Assembly (NCBI GenBank): GCA_963753115.1
Contig: CAVWBB010000033.1
Coordinates: forward strand, 140,608-204,607
Direction of reading: 5' to 3'
DNA from: Bog-473 sp963753115
GTDB lineage: Bacteria > Actinomycetota > Acidimicrobiia > Acidimicrobiales > RAAP-2
DNA: 64,000 nt
This document shows positions 1 to 8,348 of this stretch, in pieces (the first letter of the stretch is position 1; every line of letters begins with the position of its first letter). Made by a program: the position numbers and the translations under genes. The notes under the pieces are model-generated. The model was given only the letters and a program-made list of their open reading frames with translations. It was not told the origin of the DNA and made no database searches.

Positions 1-635
1 AGCTGGCGGCGCAGGCTGCCATCGCCGCGGTCCTCGGGGCCGATCTGAGCGAGCCCCTGGTGGCCCGCGCGGTCCATCGCTACGCGGCGGAAACGGGCGC
101 CACCCTCCTGGTGGCGGCGTCCATGCCCATCCGGGACCTCGAGTGGTACGCCGGCACCCATGCGACGCCGCCGCGGGTTCTCGCCAACAGGGGTGCCAAC
201 GGGATCGACGGCATCGTCTCGACGGCGCTGGGGATCGCCGCCTCTGGAGCGGGTCAGGACACGCGCACGATTGCGTTGCTGGGCGATCTGACCTTCCTCC
301 ATGACGTCTCCGGGCTGGTCAACGTTCCGGAGGTTCCCTGCACGTTCGTCGTGCTCGACAACGGCGGGGGAGGGATCTTCTCGTTCTTGCCGCAGGCGTC
401 CGCGGTCGAGCCGGCGGTGTTCGAACAGGTCTTTGGCACGCCGCCGACCAGCGACATCAGCGCGGTCGCGCGCGGGTTCGGCCTTCCGGTCCACGACGTC
501 TCGGCGCTGTCGCAGCTCGATTCGGCCCTGGCCGCCGCGCCACCCGCGCTCGTCCGGGTGCGGGTCCCCGGGCGCCCGCAGAATGTCGCGTTGCACGATG
601 CGATCAACCAGGCGGTCCGTCTCGCGCTGCACTGA
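1..635 (+). CDS. menD: MenD, C-terminal part (gene cut by window start)
   Basis: The frame is open from base 3, so the gene starts upstream; about 210 C-terminal residues are present. MenD (SEPHCHC synthase) uses thiamine diphosphate to add a succinyl semialdehyde unit from 2-oxoglutarate to isochorismate in menaquinone synthesis, in the cytosol. Visible family stretches are SMPIRDLEW, NRGANGIDGIVSTALG, the cofactor-binding GDLTFLHD near base 285 and NGGGGIFSFLP near base 365. These fit MenD better than other ThDP enzymes such as acetolactate synthase. The stop codon lies in an inverted repeat shared with the converging neighbour. Confidence 0.93.
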   Translation, partial: LAAQAAIAAVLGADLSEPLVARAVHRYAAETGATLLVAASMPIRDLEWYAGTHATPPRVLANRGANGIDGIVSTALGIAASGAGQDTRTIALLGDLTFLHDVSGLVNVPEVPCTFVVLDNGGGGIFSFLPQASAVEPAVFEQVFGTPPTSDISAVARGFGLPVHDVSALSQLDSALAAAPPALVRVRVPGRPQNVALHDAINQAVRLALH

Positions 636-665
636 GCGGTGGGCGCAGGGCCCTGAGGCCGCTCA
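633..665. terminator. Inverted repeat at converging gene ends, possible bidirectional terminator
   Basis: TGAGCGG at 633-639 pairs with CCGCTCA at 659-665, and the two arms contain the stop codons of menD (plus strand) and the carotenoid oxygenase (minus strand). A further GC-rich stem can form inside. There is no U-tract, so function as a terminator is inferred from position only. Confidence 0.35.
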
Positions 666-2096
666 GCGATAGCGATCGGCAGGGACCCACTCGCCGTGGC
701 TGCGCACCGGCAGTCGTGCCGGCAGGTGGATGACCGCCTCCGGGCGCCCGCGGCCCAGCGACGACGCATCGAGGACATACAGATCACTGGCGCCGCGGTT
801 CGCGTCGTCAACGATCGTGAGAAGCCAGCCTTCGTCGTCGGTGTGCCCGTCGACCGCGCGCACAAAGATCGGCTCGGCCGGCGTGCAGCCAGCTCCGGGA
901 TTCCACGACGACACCTCGTCACGGGCCAGGTCGAACTTCAACACGCCGACCGGGGACGCCTCGGCGGCATGGCTGCTCGAGCTCGCTGCCGCCCACCCCA
1001 CTTCCAGGGAGTAGCCATAGCGGAAGGGGCCGCCCTCGCACAGCGCGTCCATTCGTGGGTACTCGACGAAGCGGTCGTCGATCTGTACCTGCTCGACGTG
1101 ATCGCCCACAATCCGCCAGCGCTCCAGCACGCCGAGGGTCCCACCGATTGCCGTGAGCCCGAGGCCGGCGGGACCGACGACGGATGCCGACAGGTCGACG
1201 GGCTGGCCCCGCTCGGGCACGCCGTAGCGGCAGACGAGGAGGACGATGCCCCCGCCGCCATCCGCTTCGTCGTAGGCGCCGAGCACGTGCGTCACCAAGC
1301 AGGGATCGAGCCGGATCCACCGCACCGCAGAACCGTCTCCGCTGCGGGGCACGACGCCGATCCAGCCTTCGGCTCCGGGCACCCACCCGAAGGGCACGGC
1401 ACAGGCGGTGCCCTTCGACGCCGGCAGGCGAGCGGTGGGCGACTCGATGAACACCACATGCTCCGCCGTGACACCGATGTCGTGCTGCCACGTGGCGCGC
1501 TCCAGCTCGACCGACTGGGCGGAGCGCAACGCGCCCGCAGCATCCCATTCACCGATGCGCAAGAAGATCCCGTCACCCTCGTCACCGCCGTCGTCGACCG
1601 CAACGCCGCCCTCGACCCCGAACAGGACCCGTCCGCCGTCGGAGGCCAACCGGTGCACGTGTGACGCGATCGGAACGGTGAGCCCGCTGACGAACTCCTC
1701 GGGCTCCAGGAATCGGGTGTACCGCGAGGGAATCCCGGTCTCGGGGAGAGCCAGGACAGCGTTGGCGTGCCAGAAGACACCCGCCGTGGCGTCGGACTCC
1801 TGGCGCTGATACCAGACGGCCCGGCCGTCCCTCAGCTCCACGGCGTGCAGGGCACCTGCCCGCCCGCCACCGGACCGATCGCCGGCTCCATCATCCGACC
1901 CGGCCACCCCATCCGACCCCATGGCGCCGTGAGCTCCGGCAGCGTCAGACCGGGCAGCGCCATTCGGCCCGGCGGTCTCACGCTCGGGCCCGGACCCCCA
2001 CGGCCCCGCCGGCCCCACCCGGAACAAGGTCCCTTGGAGATCAGGCGGCAACGAACCCGACATCGGCAGGGGGAGCGAACCGTTGTCCACGATCAT
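663..2096 (-). CDS. Carotenoid oxygenase (RPE65/CCD family)
   Basis: A 477-residue member of the non-heme iron carotenoid/stilbene cleavage family, which splits conjugated double bonds with O2 to give apocarotenoids or aldehydes. The four expected iron-binding histidines can be placed: in ASHVHRL (146 or 148), WQHDIGVT (205), THVLGAYD (270) and RSHGEWVP (467). The C-terminal EPIFV...DDEGWLLTIVDDA block is also typical. Residues about 29-82 form a Gly/Ala/Ser/Asp-rich low-complexity stretch where the family normally goes straight from the N-terminal FRVGP to the next strand. The substrate cannot be read from sequence. It converges on menD and is divergent from tyrS. Confidence 0.85.
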   Translation of the reverse strand: MIVDNGSLPLPMSGSLPPDLQGTLFRVGPAGPWGSGPERETAGPNGAARSDAAGAHGAMGSDGVAGSDDGAGDRSGGGRAGALHAVELRDGRAVWYQRQESDATAGVFWHANAVLALPETGIPSRYTRFLEPEEFVSGLTVPIASHVHRLASDGGRVLFGVEGGVAVDDGGDEGDGIFLRIGEWDAAGALRSAQSVELERATWQHDIGVTAEHVVFIESPTARLPASKGTACAVPFGWVPGAEGWIGVVPRSGDGSAVRWIRLDPCLVTHVLGAYDEADGGGGIVLLVCRYGVPERGQPVDLSASVVGPAGLGLTAIGGTLGVLERWRIVGDHVEQVQIDDRFVEYPRMDALCEGGPFRYGYSLEVGWAAASSSSHAAEASPVGVLKFDLARDEVSSWNPGAGCTPAEPIFVRAVDGHTDDEGWLLTIVDDANRGASDLYVLDASSLGRGRPEAVIHLPARLPVRSHGEWVPADRYR

Positions 2097-2168
2097 CTGA
2101 TCACCACATCACCCTTCACGGACGCCCTTGCGGCCGATCAACCTACCTGCGTATGGCAAAGTCGAGGC

Positions 2169-3434
2169 ATGCCCACGCTCTCGGAGGACCTCACCTTCCG
2201 CGGCCTGATCCACCAGATGACCGACACGGATCTCCCGAAGCGGTTCGATCAACCCGGGCTCACGGTCTACGCGGGCTTCGACCCGTCAGCCGACAGTCTC
2301 CACGTCGGCAACCTGATGCAGCTGTGCACGCTCCGGAGGTTCCAGGAGGCGGGCCACCGACCGATCTCCCTGGCCGGTGGCGGCACGGGCATGATCGGCG
2401 ACCCGGGCGGCAAGCAGGATGAGCGCCAGCTCCTCGACCTCCAAACCATTGAGGGCTACCTCGAGGGCATCCGACCGCAGCTCGGCCAGTTCCTCGACCT
2501 GGACCGCGCCCTGCTGCTCAACAACGCCGACTGGCTCAGCACGCTGTCGACCCTCGAGTACCTCAGGGACGTCGGGAAGCACTTCACTGTCAACCAGATG
2601 GTGGCCAAGGAGTCGGTCAAGAGCCGCTTCGAGCGACCGGACCAGGGGATCTCCTACACGGAGTTCAGTTACATGCTGCTCCAGGCGTACGACTTCCTGC
2701 GGCTGCACCTCGACCATGGCTGCGACGTCCAGTTCGGCGGCAGCGACCAGTGGGGCAACATCACCATGGGCGTCGACTTCATCCGGAAGGTCTGTGGCGA
2801 CGAGGTGTGGGGCTTCACCACCCCGCTCATCGTGAAGGCGGACGGGACGAAGTACGGCAAGACCGAGTCGGGAACGGTCTGGCTCGATCCGAAGCGCACC
2901 AGTCCCTTCGCCATGTACCAGTTCTTTCTCAACACGCCCGACGATCAGGTGGGCGAGCTGCTCCGGTTCCTGAGCTTCCTCGACCACGAGCAGATCACCG
3001 ACCTCGACCGTCAGACGGCCGAACAGCCGCAACGCCGTGAGGCGCAGCGGGCGCTGGCCCGCGCCGTCACCGGGCTGGTCCACGGCGACGCCGAGGTCGC
3101 CAAGTGCGAGGAGGCGTCCGCCGCCCTCTTCGGCGAGGAGATCGCCGGGCTCAGCGAGGACATGCTGCTCGCCGTCACGGAGGATGCGCCGACCACGGAC
3201 CTCCCGCGGACCGAGCTCCTGGGCGGCCTGACCCTCACCGAGATGCTCGAGCGCATCGGACTGGTGAAGTCGAAGAAGGAAGCTCGGCGGACCGTCGAGC
3301 AGGGCGGCGCCTACGTCAACAACGTGCGGCAGACGGACGACGGGCGCACGTTCGCGCCGGCCGATCTCCTGCACGACCGGTACCTCGTGCTCCGCAAGGG
3401 CCGAAAAGAGGTCCACATCGTCCGGGCCACATGA
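2169..3434 (+). CDS. tyrS: Tyrosyl-tRNA synthetase
   Basis: Class I synthetase of 421 residues that activates tyrosine and charges tRNA-Tyr. The HIGH-type signature is HVGN at 45-48 after AGFDPSADSL, and the KMSKS-type loop is KYGKT at 228-232, as in TyrZ-like bacterial enzymes. A C-terminal S4 RNA-binding domain follows from about residue 350 (KSKKEARRTVEQGG). I chose the ATG at 2169 because the conserved N-terminus begins there; the frame is open further upstream but that part has no family similarity. A CAAAGT box six bases upstream suggests a leaderless mRNA. The stop overlaps the next start as ATGA. Confidence 0.96.
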   Translation: MPTLSEDLTFRGLIHQMTDTDLPKRFDQPGLTVYAGFDPSADSLHVGNLMQLCTLRRFQEAGHRPISLAGGGTGMIGDPGGKQDERQLLDLQTIEGYLEGIRPQLGQFLDLDRALLLNNADWLSTLSTLEYLRDVGKHFTVNQMVAKESVKSRFERPDQGISYTEFSYMLLQAYDFLRLHLDHGCDVQFGGSDQWGNITMGVDFIRKVCGDEVWGFTTPLIVKADGTKYGKTESGTVWLDPKRTSPFAMYQFFLNTPDDQVGELLRFLSFLDHEQITDLDRQTAEQPQRREAQRALARAVTGLVHGDAEVAKCEEASAALFGEEIAGLSEDMLLAVTEDAPTTDLPRTELLGGLTLTEMLERIGLVKSKKEARRTVEQGGAYVNNVRQTDDGRTFAPADLLHDRYLVLRKGRKEVHIVRAT

Positions 3435-3937
3435 GGAGACGGGTCCTCGCCGTGTCACTCGTGCTCCTGGTCGGCTGTGCGCTCACGCTCACCTCGTGCG
3501 CGGGGGCGGATCAGCAAGGTTCGCCGGCGCATCGCATGTCGGTCTGGGTCAGCGGCACCAGCCTGGGCGAGGAGATCGGGACGCTGATCGCCGACAACGC
3601 GCGGATCCCCAAGGACGTGCCCAACGGGACGGGCGCCGTGCACGCAGCGTGCGCCACCCTGCTCAACGATGCCGAGATGGCCAATACGAATCTCCCCTCA
3701 CCCGACCCCGAGGTCACCGACCTCCTGACCAAGGCGTACGGGCTCGAGGGTACGGCGGGCAACGAGTGCTTCGACGCCGGTGCCACCAACACGAAGCTGC
3801 TCGCCGAGTCCGAGCGCAACGGCATCAAGGCCGAAGCCCTCTACAACCAGGTGCTCCAACGCATCCGCCAGATCGACGGCCGTTCGGTGTCCACCACGAC
3901 CACCACCGACAACTCGAGCGGGGGCATCTTCGGGTGA
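3431..3937 (+). CDS. Small lipoprotein of unknown function
   Basis: A 168-residue protein with a basic N-terminus (MRRR), a hydrophobic stretch and a lipobox LTSC with the lipid-bearing cysteine at residue 23, so it should be exported and anchored to the membrane. The mature part is polar with three further cysteines (in AACATL and NECFDAG) and ends in a Thr/Ser-rich tail. I do not recognise the domain. It overlaps tyrS by four bases at its start (ATGA) and the following flavin-reductase-like gene by four bases (GTGA), so the three are probably translated together. Confidence 0.8.
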   Translation: MRRRVLAVSLVLLVGCALTLTSCAGADQQGSPAHRMSVWVSGTSLGEEIGTLIADNARIPKDVPNGTGAVHAACATLLNDAEMANTNLPSPDPEVTDLLTKAYGLEGTAGNECFDAGATNTKLLAESERNGIKAEALYNQVLQRIRQIDGRSVSTTTTTDNSSGGIFG

Positions 3938-4518
3938 GCGCCGACGAAACTGCGGCCGACGCCACCCCCGCCGCGAAGACCACCCCCGACGCCGAGGTCA
4001 CTGCCGCCGCGGACGAGTTCGACCGCCACCGCCGCCGGGTGCTGTGGGCACTTCCGACCGGTCTGTACCTGATCGGCAGCCGCCACGGCGAGGAGGTGAA
4101 CCTCATGACGGCCAACCTGGTCGTCCAGGTCTGCATGGAGCCCAAGCTGGTCGGCGTGGCGCTGGAGCACGACTCGATCACCGCCGGGCTCGTGGAGGCC
4201 GGCGGGGGCTTCACCATCTCGATCCTCGCCCGCACCGAGCGGGACGTGGTGCGCCGCTTCGTGAAGCCCGTCGCGGGCGAACACGTCGAGCGCGCCCCAG
4301 ACGGGGCCGTCCTCGCCTTGTCGGGCCGGCCCGTCACCGAGGTCGGACCGAACCGGCGGCCCGTGCTGGCGTCAGCGGCGGGCTACCTCGACTGCCGGCT
4401 GGCCAGCGCGACACCCTTGGGGAGCCACACCCTTTGCATCGGTGAGGTCACCGAGGTGGGTGGCGAGCCCTCAGAGGTGTTGCGCATGGAAGACACCCGC
4501 ATGCACTACGGCGGCTGA
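3934..4518 (+). CDS. Flavin reductase-like domain protein
   Basis: A 194-residue protein with the FMN-binding split-barrel fold of flavin reductase-like proteins. The segment YLIGSRHGEEVNLMTANLV followed by VCMEPKLVGVAL and TAGLVEAGGGFTISIL is the usual FMN-phosphate-binding core (residues about 45-100). Members reduce FMN with NAD(P)H for a partner monooxygenase or bind FMN for other redox work; no partner oxygenase lies next to it. The first 30 residues are Ala/Asp/Thr-rich and poorly conserved in appearance. Start GTG at 3934, overlapping the lipoprotein stop. Confidence 0.82.
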   Translation: MSADETAADATPAAKTTPDAEVTAAADEFDRHRRRVLWALPTGLYLIGSRHGEEVNLMTANLVVQVCMEPKLVGVALEHDSITAGLVEAGGGFTISILARTERDVVRRFVKPVAGEHVERAPDGAVLALSGRPVTEVGPNRRPVLASAAGYLDCRLASATPLGSHTLCIGEVTEVGGEPSEVLRMEDTRMHYGG

Positions 4519-4550
4519 CGGTCGACCGCCGACAGCTGACCACCCCGGGC

Positions 4551-4799
4551 TCAGGCGGAACTCCCGGCGCCATCGCTGTCCTGCACCGGCGGCCGCAGGT
4601 CGATGCGCAGCGTCAGGATCCCGTCGACCAGTTCGATCTGCGCGTCCCCGATCATGGCGAAGTCCGCGAAATCCCGCTGGGCCTGCTCTCGAAAGCGCTG
4701 GCGTTCGGGGCCCTCGATCGGCGGCATCCCGCGCGTGCGGACCGCCTCGGCCCGGGCCCGGAAGCGGGCCACCATCTCTTGCGGGTCGAACCCGGGCAT
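4551..4799 (-). CDS. Small conserved-looking acidic protein, function unknown
   Basis: An 82-residue frame starting MPGFDPQEMVARFRARAEAV. It has a charged helical N-terminal half and a C-terminal strand pattern (QIELVDGILTLRIDLRP). The frame extends upstream to 5117, but that part looks like noncoding-frame composition. The ATG at 4799 is favoured because a TACGCT box lies exactly seven bases upstream, the leaderless pattern seen repeatedly in this window. It converges with the flavin reductase-like gene. No function can be assigned. Confidence 0.6.
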   Translation of the reverse strand: MPGFDPQEMVARFRARAEAVRTRGMPPIEGPERQRFREQAQRDFADFAMIGDAQIELVDGILTLRIDLRPPVQDSDGAGSSA

Positions 4800-4806
4800 G
4801 GAGGTC

Positions 4807-4812
4807 AGCGTA
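4807..4812 (-). promoter_or_regulatory. -10 box for leaderless start at 4799
   Basis: TACGCT on the minus strand, seven bases before the ATG. Fits the TANNNT plus 6-7 base spacing seen at several other genes here. Confidence 0.4.
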
Positions 4813-5207
4813 GAGGTTGCACGGGCGGATGAGCGACGACCGCCCACCCCGCCGCCACCACCCTCCGCGGCGGCGTCATCGCCGAAACGGGTCAGGCACG
4901 GGCTCCACTCGGCCGACCTCGACGCTTCGGTGCCCTGCTCGGCCAGACGTGCACGGGGGCCAGCGGGTGTCGCCGGGCGACCGTGCCGGAACCGTGACCA
5001 GGTGCTGCGGGCCGGACCCAGCGCAGAGAGGTCATCCGTCGTCTCGGGGCCGAACCCAGCGCGCGCCAAGATTGGGCTCCTGACCTGCGCCCGGGCAGGC
5101 ATGCCGCCCACAACCACTACAATGGGTCAACGGTCGAGCTGCCCGTACGGTCTGGCCACCAGGGGGCGGGACGCCAAGATGCGGACCGGGTGTGACAAGG
5201 AGTTCTC
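4813..5207. other. 395-base gap between divergent small genes
   Basis: No convincing gene. Reading frames on both strands run through it but have arginine/proline-rich shadow composition. A TACAAT hexamer at 5118-5123 could be the -10 element for the small protein starting at 5208; I see no good -35. No repeat or RNA structure was recognised. Confidence 0.4.
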
Positions 5208-5414
5208 GTGAAAAAGGGACGCCATCGGCGCTTCGAAGAAGCGCGCAGCCTGAAGCGATCGTCGACAGAGTCGACGGGACGATGCGCCGAGTGCGGCGCT
5301 GAGCCCGACGACGTCCACGCGTCGTGGTGCCTGGCGGAGGAAGACAAGTACGACCGCATTCTCGGCTCCATGCCGACGAGTGCCGTTGCGGACGACGACC
5401 CGCTGAACGACTAG
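5208..5414 (+). CDS. Small protein with zinc-ribbon-like cysteines
   Basis: A 68-residue protein with a GTG start behind a strong Shine-Dalgarno AAGGAG at 5197-5202. The N-terminus is basic (MKKGRHRRFEEARSLKR), followed by CAECG and a third cysteine in HASWC, with a histidine nearby; this CxxC...HxxxC layout could bind a metal. The tail is acidic. Such sub-70-residue proteins are often missed by gene callers. Function unknown. Confidence 0.7.
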   Translation: MKKGRHRRFEEARSLKRSSTESTGRCAECGAEPDDVHASWCLAEEDKYDRILGSMPTSAVADDDPLND

Positions 5415-5436
5415 CCGCGCCGTCTGACGGAGAGGG

Positions 5437-5460
5437 GCGCCGCCTCATTCCGAGCGGCGC
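5437..5460. terminator. GC-rich hairpin between converging genes
   Basis: GCGCCGC at 5437-5443 pairs perfectly with GCGGCGC at 5454-5460 around a ten-base loop, located just before the stop of the minus-strand gene ending at 5465 and after the gene ending at 5414. No U-tract. Confidence 0.4.
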
Positions 5461-5464
5461 TGCT

Positions 5465-6232
5465 TCACTCGGTGTCGGCCGCTCCGTTGCTCGCTCGGCT
5501 CCGCACGGCGGGGTGGGGGAGTGACACACCCTTCGTCCGCAGGCGCTCACGCTCCTGCACCAGCTCCACGAACTGGTCGTAGATCTTGGCGCCGACCATC
5601 TTGGTCAGCTCGGGCTGCATCTCCTCGTAGACCGGCTTGGACCCCACGAAGGCCTCGGGGGACTCCGTGCACCACCAGTGGAACTCGCGTCCTCCCTTGC
5701 CCCAGTGGCGCCGGTCCCACTGGCGGATGACCGAGGTGACGTGGCCCTCGTCGTCGTCCACGGCGTCCTCCCGGCGCAGCGGGAGCTGCCAGCACACCTC
5801 GGGCTTCAGCGTCATGTGGTCGACGCCCCGGTTCATGGCGGCGACGTGGAAGGCGCACCCGACACCGCCGGCGAACCCGGGCTTGTTGAGGAAGATGCAG
5901 GCGTCGTCGACAAGCCGCGTCACGGTCTCCCCGCTCTTGTTGACGTGGATCACGCTCTTCTTCGTCCCGTGGTTCTGCCATTCCTCGGGCGAGAGCGTGG
6001 CGGCGGCCTTCTCGACCCGCCGGGCGTCCTTCTTGTTGACCAGATGGGCGCCGTAGCTGCAGCAGCCCTGCACCAGCTCGGGCGCGGGGCCAGTGAGCAC
6101 TCCCTGGCAACCGTTGCCGAAGATGCAGGTCCAGTTGCTCGTCAGGAACGTGGCGTCGAACATCCACGTCCGCTCTTCCTCGTCGTCCTCGAAACTGATC
6201 CACTCGTGCGTGTCGGTCGGGGTGATGGCCAC
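5465..6232 (-). CDS. Eight-cysteine protein, YkgJ/DUF3109-like, possible Fe-S or Zn binder
   Basis: A 255-residue protein from a GTG at 6232; a TATCGT box lies eight bases upstream. Eight cysteines are spread as C36, C42, C57-C58, C112, C126, C147 and C188, embedded in motifs such as CIFGNGCQG, GCCSYGAH, CIFLNKPG, GCAFHVAA and PEVCWQLP. This is the pattern of the YkgJ/DUF3109 cysteine-cluster families, which are thought to hold a metal or Fe-S cluster; the assignment is by pattern and I cannot name an activity. It is divergent from the NfuA Fe-S carrier gene, which would suit an Fe-S protein. Confidence 0.72.
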   Translation of the reverse strand: MAITPTDTHEWISFEDDEEERTWMFDATFLTSNWTCIFGNGCQGVLTGPAPELVQGCCSYGAHLVNKKDARRVEKAAATLSPEEWQNHGTKKSVIHVNKSGETVTRLVDDACIFLNKPGFAGGVGCAFHVAAMNRGVDHMTLKPEVCWQLPLRREDAVDDDEGHVTSVIRQWDRRHWGKGGREFHWWCTESPEAFVGSKPVYEEMQPELTKMVGAKIYDQFVELVQERERLRTKGVSLPHPAVRSRASNGAADTE

Positions 6233-6366
6233 AGCCAGGCACGATACAGCGTGTGCACCTGCGCTCGACGCACCGCCGGCGCGCCATGCGACCCGAAGAT
6301 TCCGGAGGGGCCGCCCCGCACCGCCGGGCCGACCGGGATGTGGGGCCGGACCGGGATGGCACGCCG

Positions 6367-6372
6367 TAGACT
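6367..6372 (+). promoter_or_regulatory. -10 box for leaderless nfuA
   Basis: TAGACT ends seven bases before the nfuA ATG, so transcription should begin at or next to the start codon. Confidence 0.5.
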
Positions 6373-6379
6373 GCCCTCC

Positions 6380-7039
6380 ATGGCAACGACCACTGAAGAT
6401 CTCCAGACGACCACCCCCGTCGTCACCCTGACGCCCGAGGCTCACAAGATCGTGCGAGACGCCATCGCGCAGGAGCCCGACCCGGCGACCCTGGCCCTCT
6501 GGCTCGAGGTGCGCGGCGTACAGGAGGGGTCCTTCATCTACGACCTCTACTTCCAGGCCATCTCGGACGCCGACGACGGCGACGTCAGCCACACCCAGGA
6601 CGAGCTCGTGGTCGTCATCCCCGAGGGCAGCATCGACCGTCTGCGTGGCGCCCGTCTCGAGTGGTCGGAGGACGGTGGCGGTGGCCTCGTGCTGGTCAAC
6701 CCGAACACGCCGACCGCCGAAGAGGCCTCGCCCGGCGTGCCGCCCGAAATCCTGGCCAAGGGCATCACGGGGCCGCTGGCGCTGCGGGTCGTGGCCGTGC
6801 TGGAGCAGGCGGTCAACCCTTCCATCGCCAGCCACGGTGGCCGCGCCGATCTGGTCGCGCTCAACGACGAGGACGGCAGCGCCTACGTGCGGCTCTCCGG
6901 TGGGTGCCAGGGGTGCGCCATGTCACAGATGACGCTGCGCCAGGGCATCGAGACCACGCTCCTCGAAGAGGTGCCCGAATTGACCCGGGTCCTCGACGTC
7001 ACCGACCACAGCGGCGGCGAGAACCCCTTCTACCAATAG
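6380..7039 (+). CDS. nfuA: NfuA-type Fe-S cluster carrier
   Basis: A 219-residue protein with an N-terminal A-type (IscA-like) domain that lacks the three cluster-binding cysteines and a C-terminal NifU-like domain with SGGCQGCAMSQ, cysteines 176 and 179. This degenerate-A plus Nfu arrangement defines NfuA, which carries a [4Fe-4S] cluster as a homodimer and passes it to apo-enzymes. The tail DVTDHSGGENPFYQ is typical. No other Fe-S assembly gene is adjacent. The ATG at 6380 follows a TANNNT box at leaderless spacing. Confidence 0.88.
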   Translation: MATTTEDLQTTTPVVTLTPEAHKIVRDAIAQEPDPATLALWLEVRGVQEGSFIYDLYFQAISDADDGDVSHTQDELVVVIPEGSIDRLRGARLEWSEDGGGGLVLVNPNTPTAEEASPGVPPEILAKGITGPLALRVVAVLEQAVNPSIASHGGRADLVALNDEDGSAYVRLSGGCQGCAMSQMTLRQGIETTLLEEVPELTRVLDVTDHSGGENPFYQ

Positions 7040-7124
7040 ACCCACCATCAGAGGATCTCCTCGCCGAGAGAAGGTTCCCCCCTGTAGGGGCGTTCGGGGC
7101 TCCGGGACGGCGTTGGCCGTCCGG

Positions 7125-7130
7125 TAGCGT
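7125..7130 (+). promoter_or_regulatory. -10 box for leaderless aroC operon
   Basis: TAGCGT followed by six bases and the GTG start of aroC at 7137. Confidence 0.5.
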
Positions 7131-7136
7131 TGCTGT

Positions 7137-8348
7137 GTGCTGCGCTTTCTGACCGCCGGAGAGTCTCACGGTCGCGCCCTGGTCGTGATCGTCGAGGGCC
7201 TGCCCGCGGGGCTGCCCGTCGAGGCCTCCGACATCGGCGACGAGCTGGCCCGGCGCCGGCTCGGTTACGGGCGTGGTCCGCGCATGCGCTTCGAGGCGGA
7301 CGAGATCTCCCTCGTCGGCGGCGTCAGGCACGGCCGCACGCTCGGGTCGCCCGTCGCCATCGAGATCGCCAACACCGAGTGGCCGAAGTGGACCGAGGAG
7401 ATGTCCCCCGAGCCCGGCGCTCCTTCCAAGGTGCTGACCCAGCCCCGTCCCGGCCACGCCGACCTGCCGGGCATGCTCAAATACGGCTTCGAGGACGCCC
7501 GCGACGTCCTCGAGCGGGCCTCCGCCCGCGAGACCGCCGCCCGTGTCGCCGCCGGCACGCTCGCCAAGCTGCTGCTGCACCACCTCGGGGTCAGCATCGT
7601 CAGCCACATCGTCGCCCTGGGCGAGGCCGCCACCCCTCCGGGGAGCGCCCGACCCGGCGCCGGCGACCTGGGCAAGGTGGACGCCAGCGCCGTCCGCTGC
7701 TTCGACGCGGCAGGGGAGGAGGCGATGGTCGCCGCCGTGAAGGCGGCAGCCAAGGTCGGCGACTCCCTGGGCGGCGTCGCCGAGATCCTGGCCTACGGCG
7801 TGCCCGTGGGCCTCGGCAGCCATGTGCACTGGGACCGCAAGCTCGACGCCAACCTCGCCCAGGCGCTCATGTCGATCCAGGCGGTCAAGGCGGTCGAGAT
7901 CGGGGACGGTTGGGACAACGCCGCCCGCCGGGGTTCCGACGCGCACGACGCGATCCACTACGACGAGACGAAGGGCTATGTCCGGCCCACGGACCGGGCG
8001 GGCGGGATCGAGGGCGGCATCTCCAATGGCGCGCTGCTCGTTGCCCGCGTGGCGATGAAGCCGCTCGCCACCTTGAACCGGCCCGTGCTCGAGACGGTCG
8101 ATGTCGTCACCAAGGAATCGACCGTCAGCTTCCGTGAGCGCACCGATGTCACCGCCGTGCCGGCCATGGGGGTCGTCGCCGAGTCGATGACAGCGCTCGT
8201 TCTCGCCACCGAGGCACTGCGCAAGTTCGGGGGCGACTCGCTGGCCGAGATGGTGCGCAACCGCGACGGCTTCGTCGCCGCGCTGGGAACGACGCCGTCC
8301 TCCGCCGTCGGCACCCCCACTGCGGGCCCGGACACCGCAGCGGGATGA
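7137..8348 (+). CDS. aroC: Chorismate synthase
   Basis: A 403-residue enzyme making chorismate from 5-enolpyruvylshikimate 3-phosphate with reduced FMN. The N-terminus LRFLTAGESHGR is the family signature with His-11; GLGSHVHWDRKLDANLAQALMSIQAVK style conserved blocks and the RPTDRAGGIEGGISNG flavin-site region follow. The GTG start gives the canonical N-terminus. It is the first gene of aroC-aroK-aroB-aroQ, each overlapping or close to the next, covering the first half and last step of the shikimate route. The stop overlaps aroK (ATGA). Confidence 0.97.
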   Translation: MLRFLTAGESHGRALVVIVEGLPAGLPVEASDIGDELARRRLGYGRGPRMRFEADEISLVGGVRHGRTLGSPVAIEIANTEWPKWTEEMSPEPGAPSKVLTQPRPGHADLPGMLKYGFEDARDVLERASARETAARVAAGTLAKLLLHHLGVSIVSHIVALGEAATPPGSARPGAGDLGKVDASAVRCFDAAGEEAMVAAVKAAAKVGDSLGGVAEILAYGVPVGLGSHVHWDRKLDANLAQALMSIQAVKAVEIGDGWDNAARRGSDAHDAIHYDETKGYVRPTDRAGGIEGGISNGALLVARVAMKPLATLNRPVLETVDVVTKESTVSFRERTDVTAVPAMGVVAESMTALVLATEALRKFGGDSLAEMVRNRDGFVAALGTTPSSAVGTPTAGPDTAAG

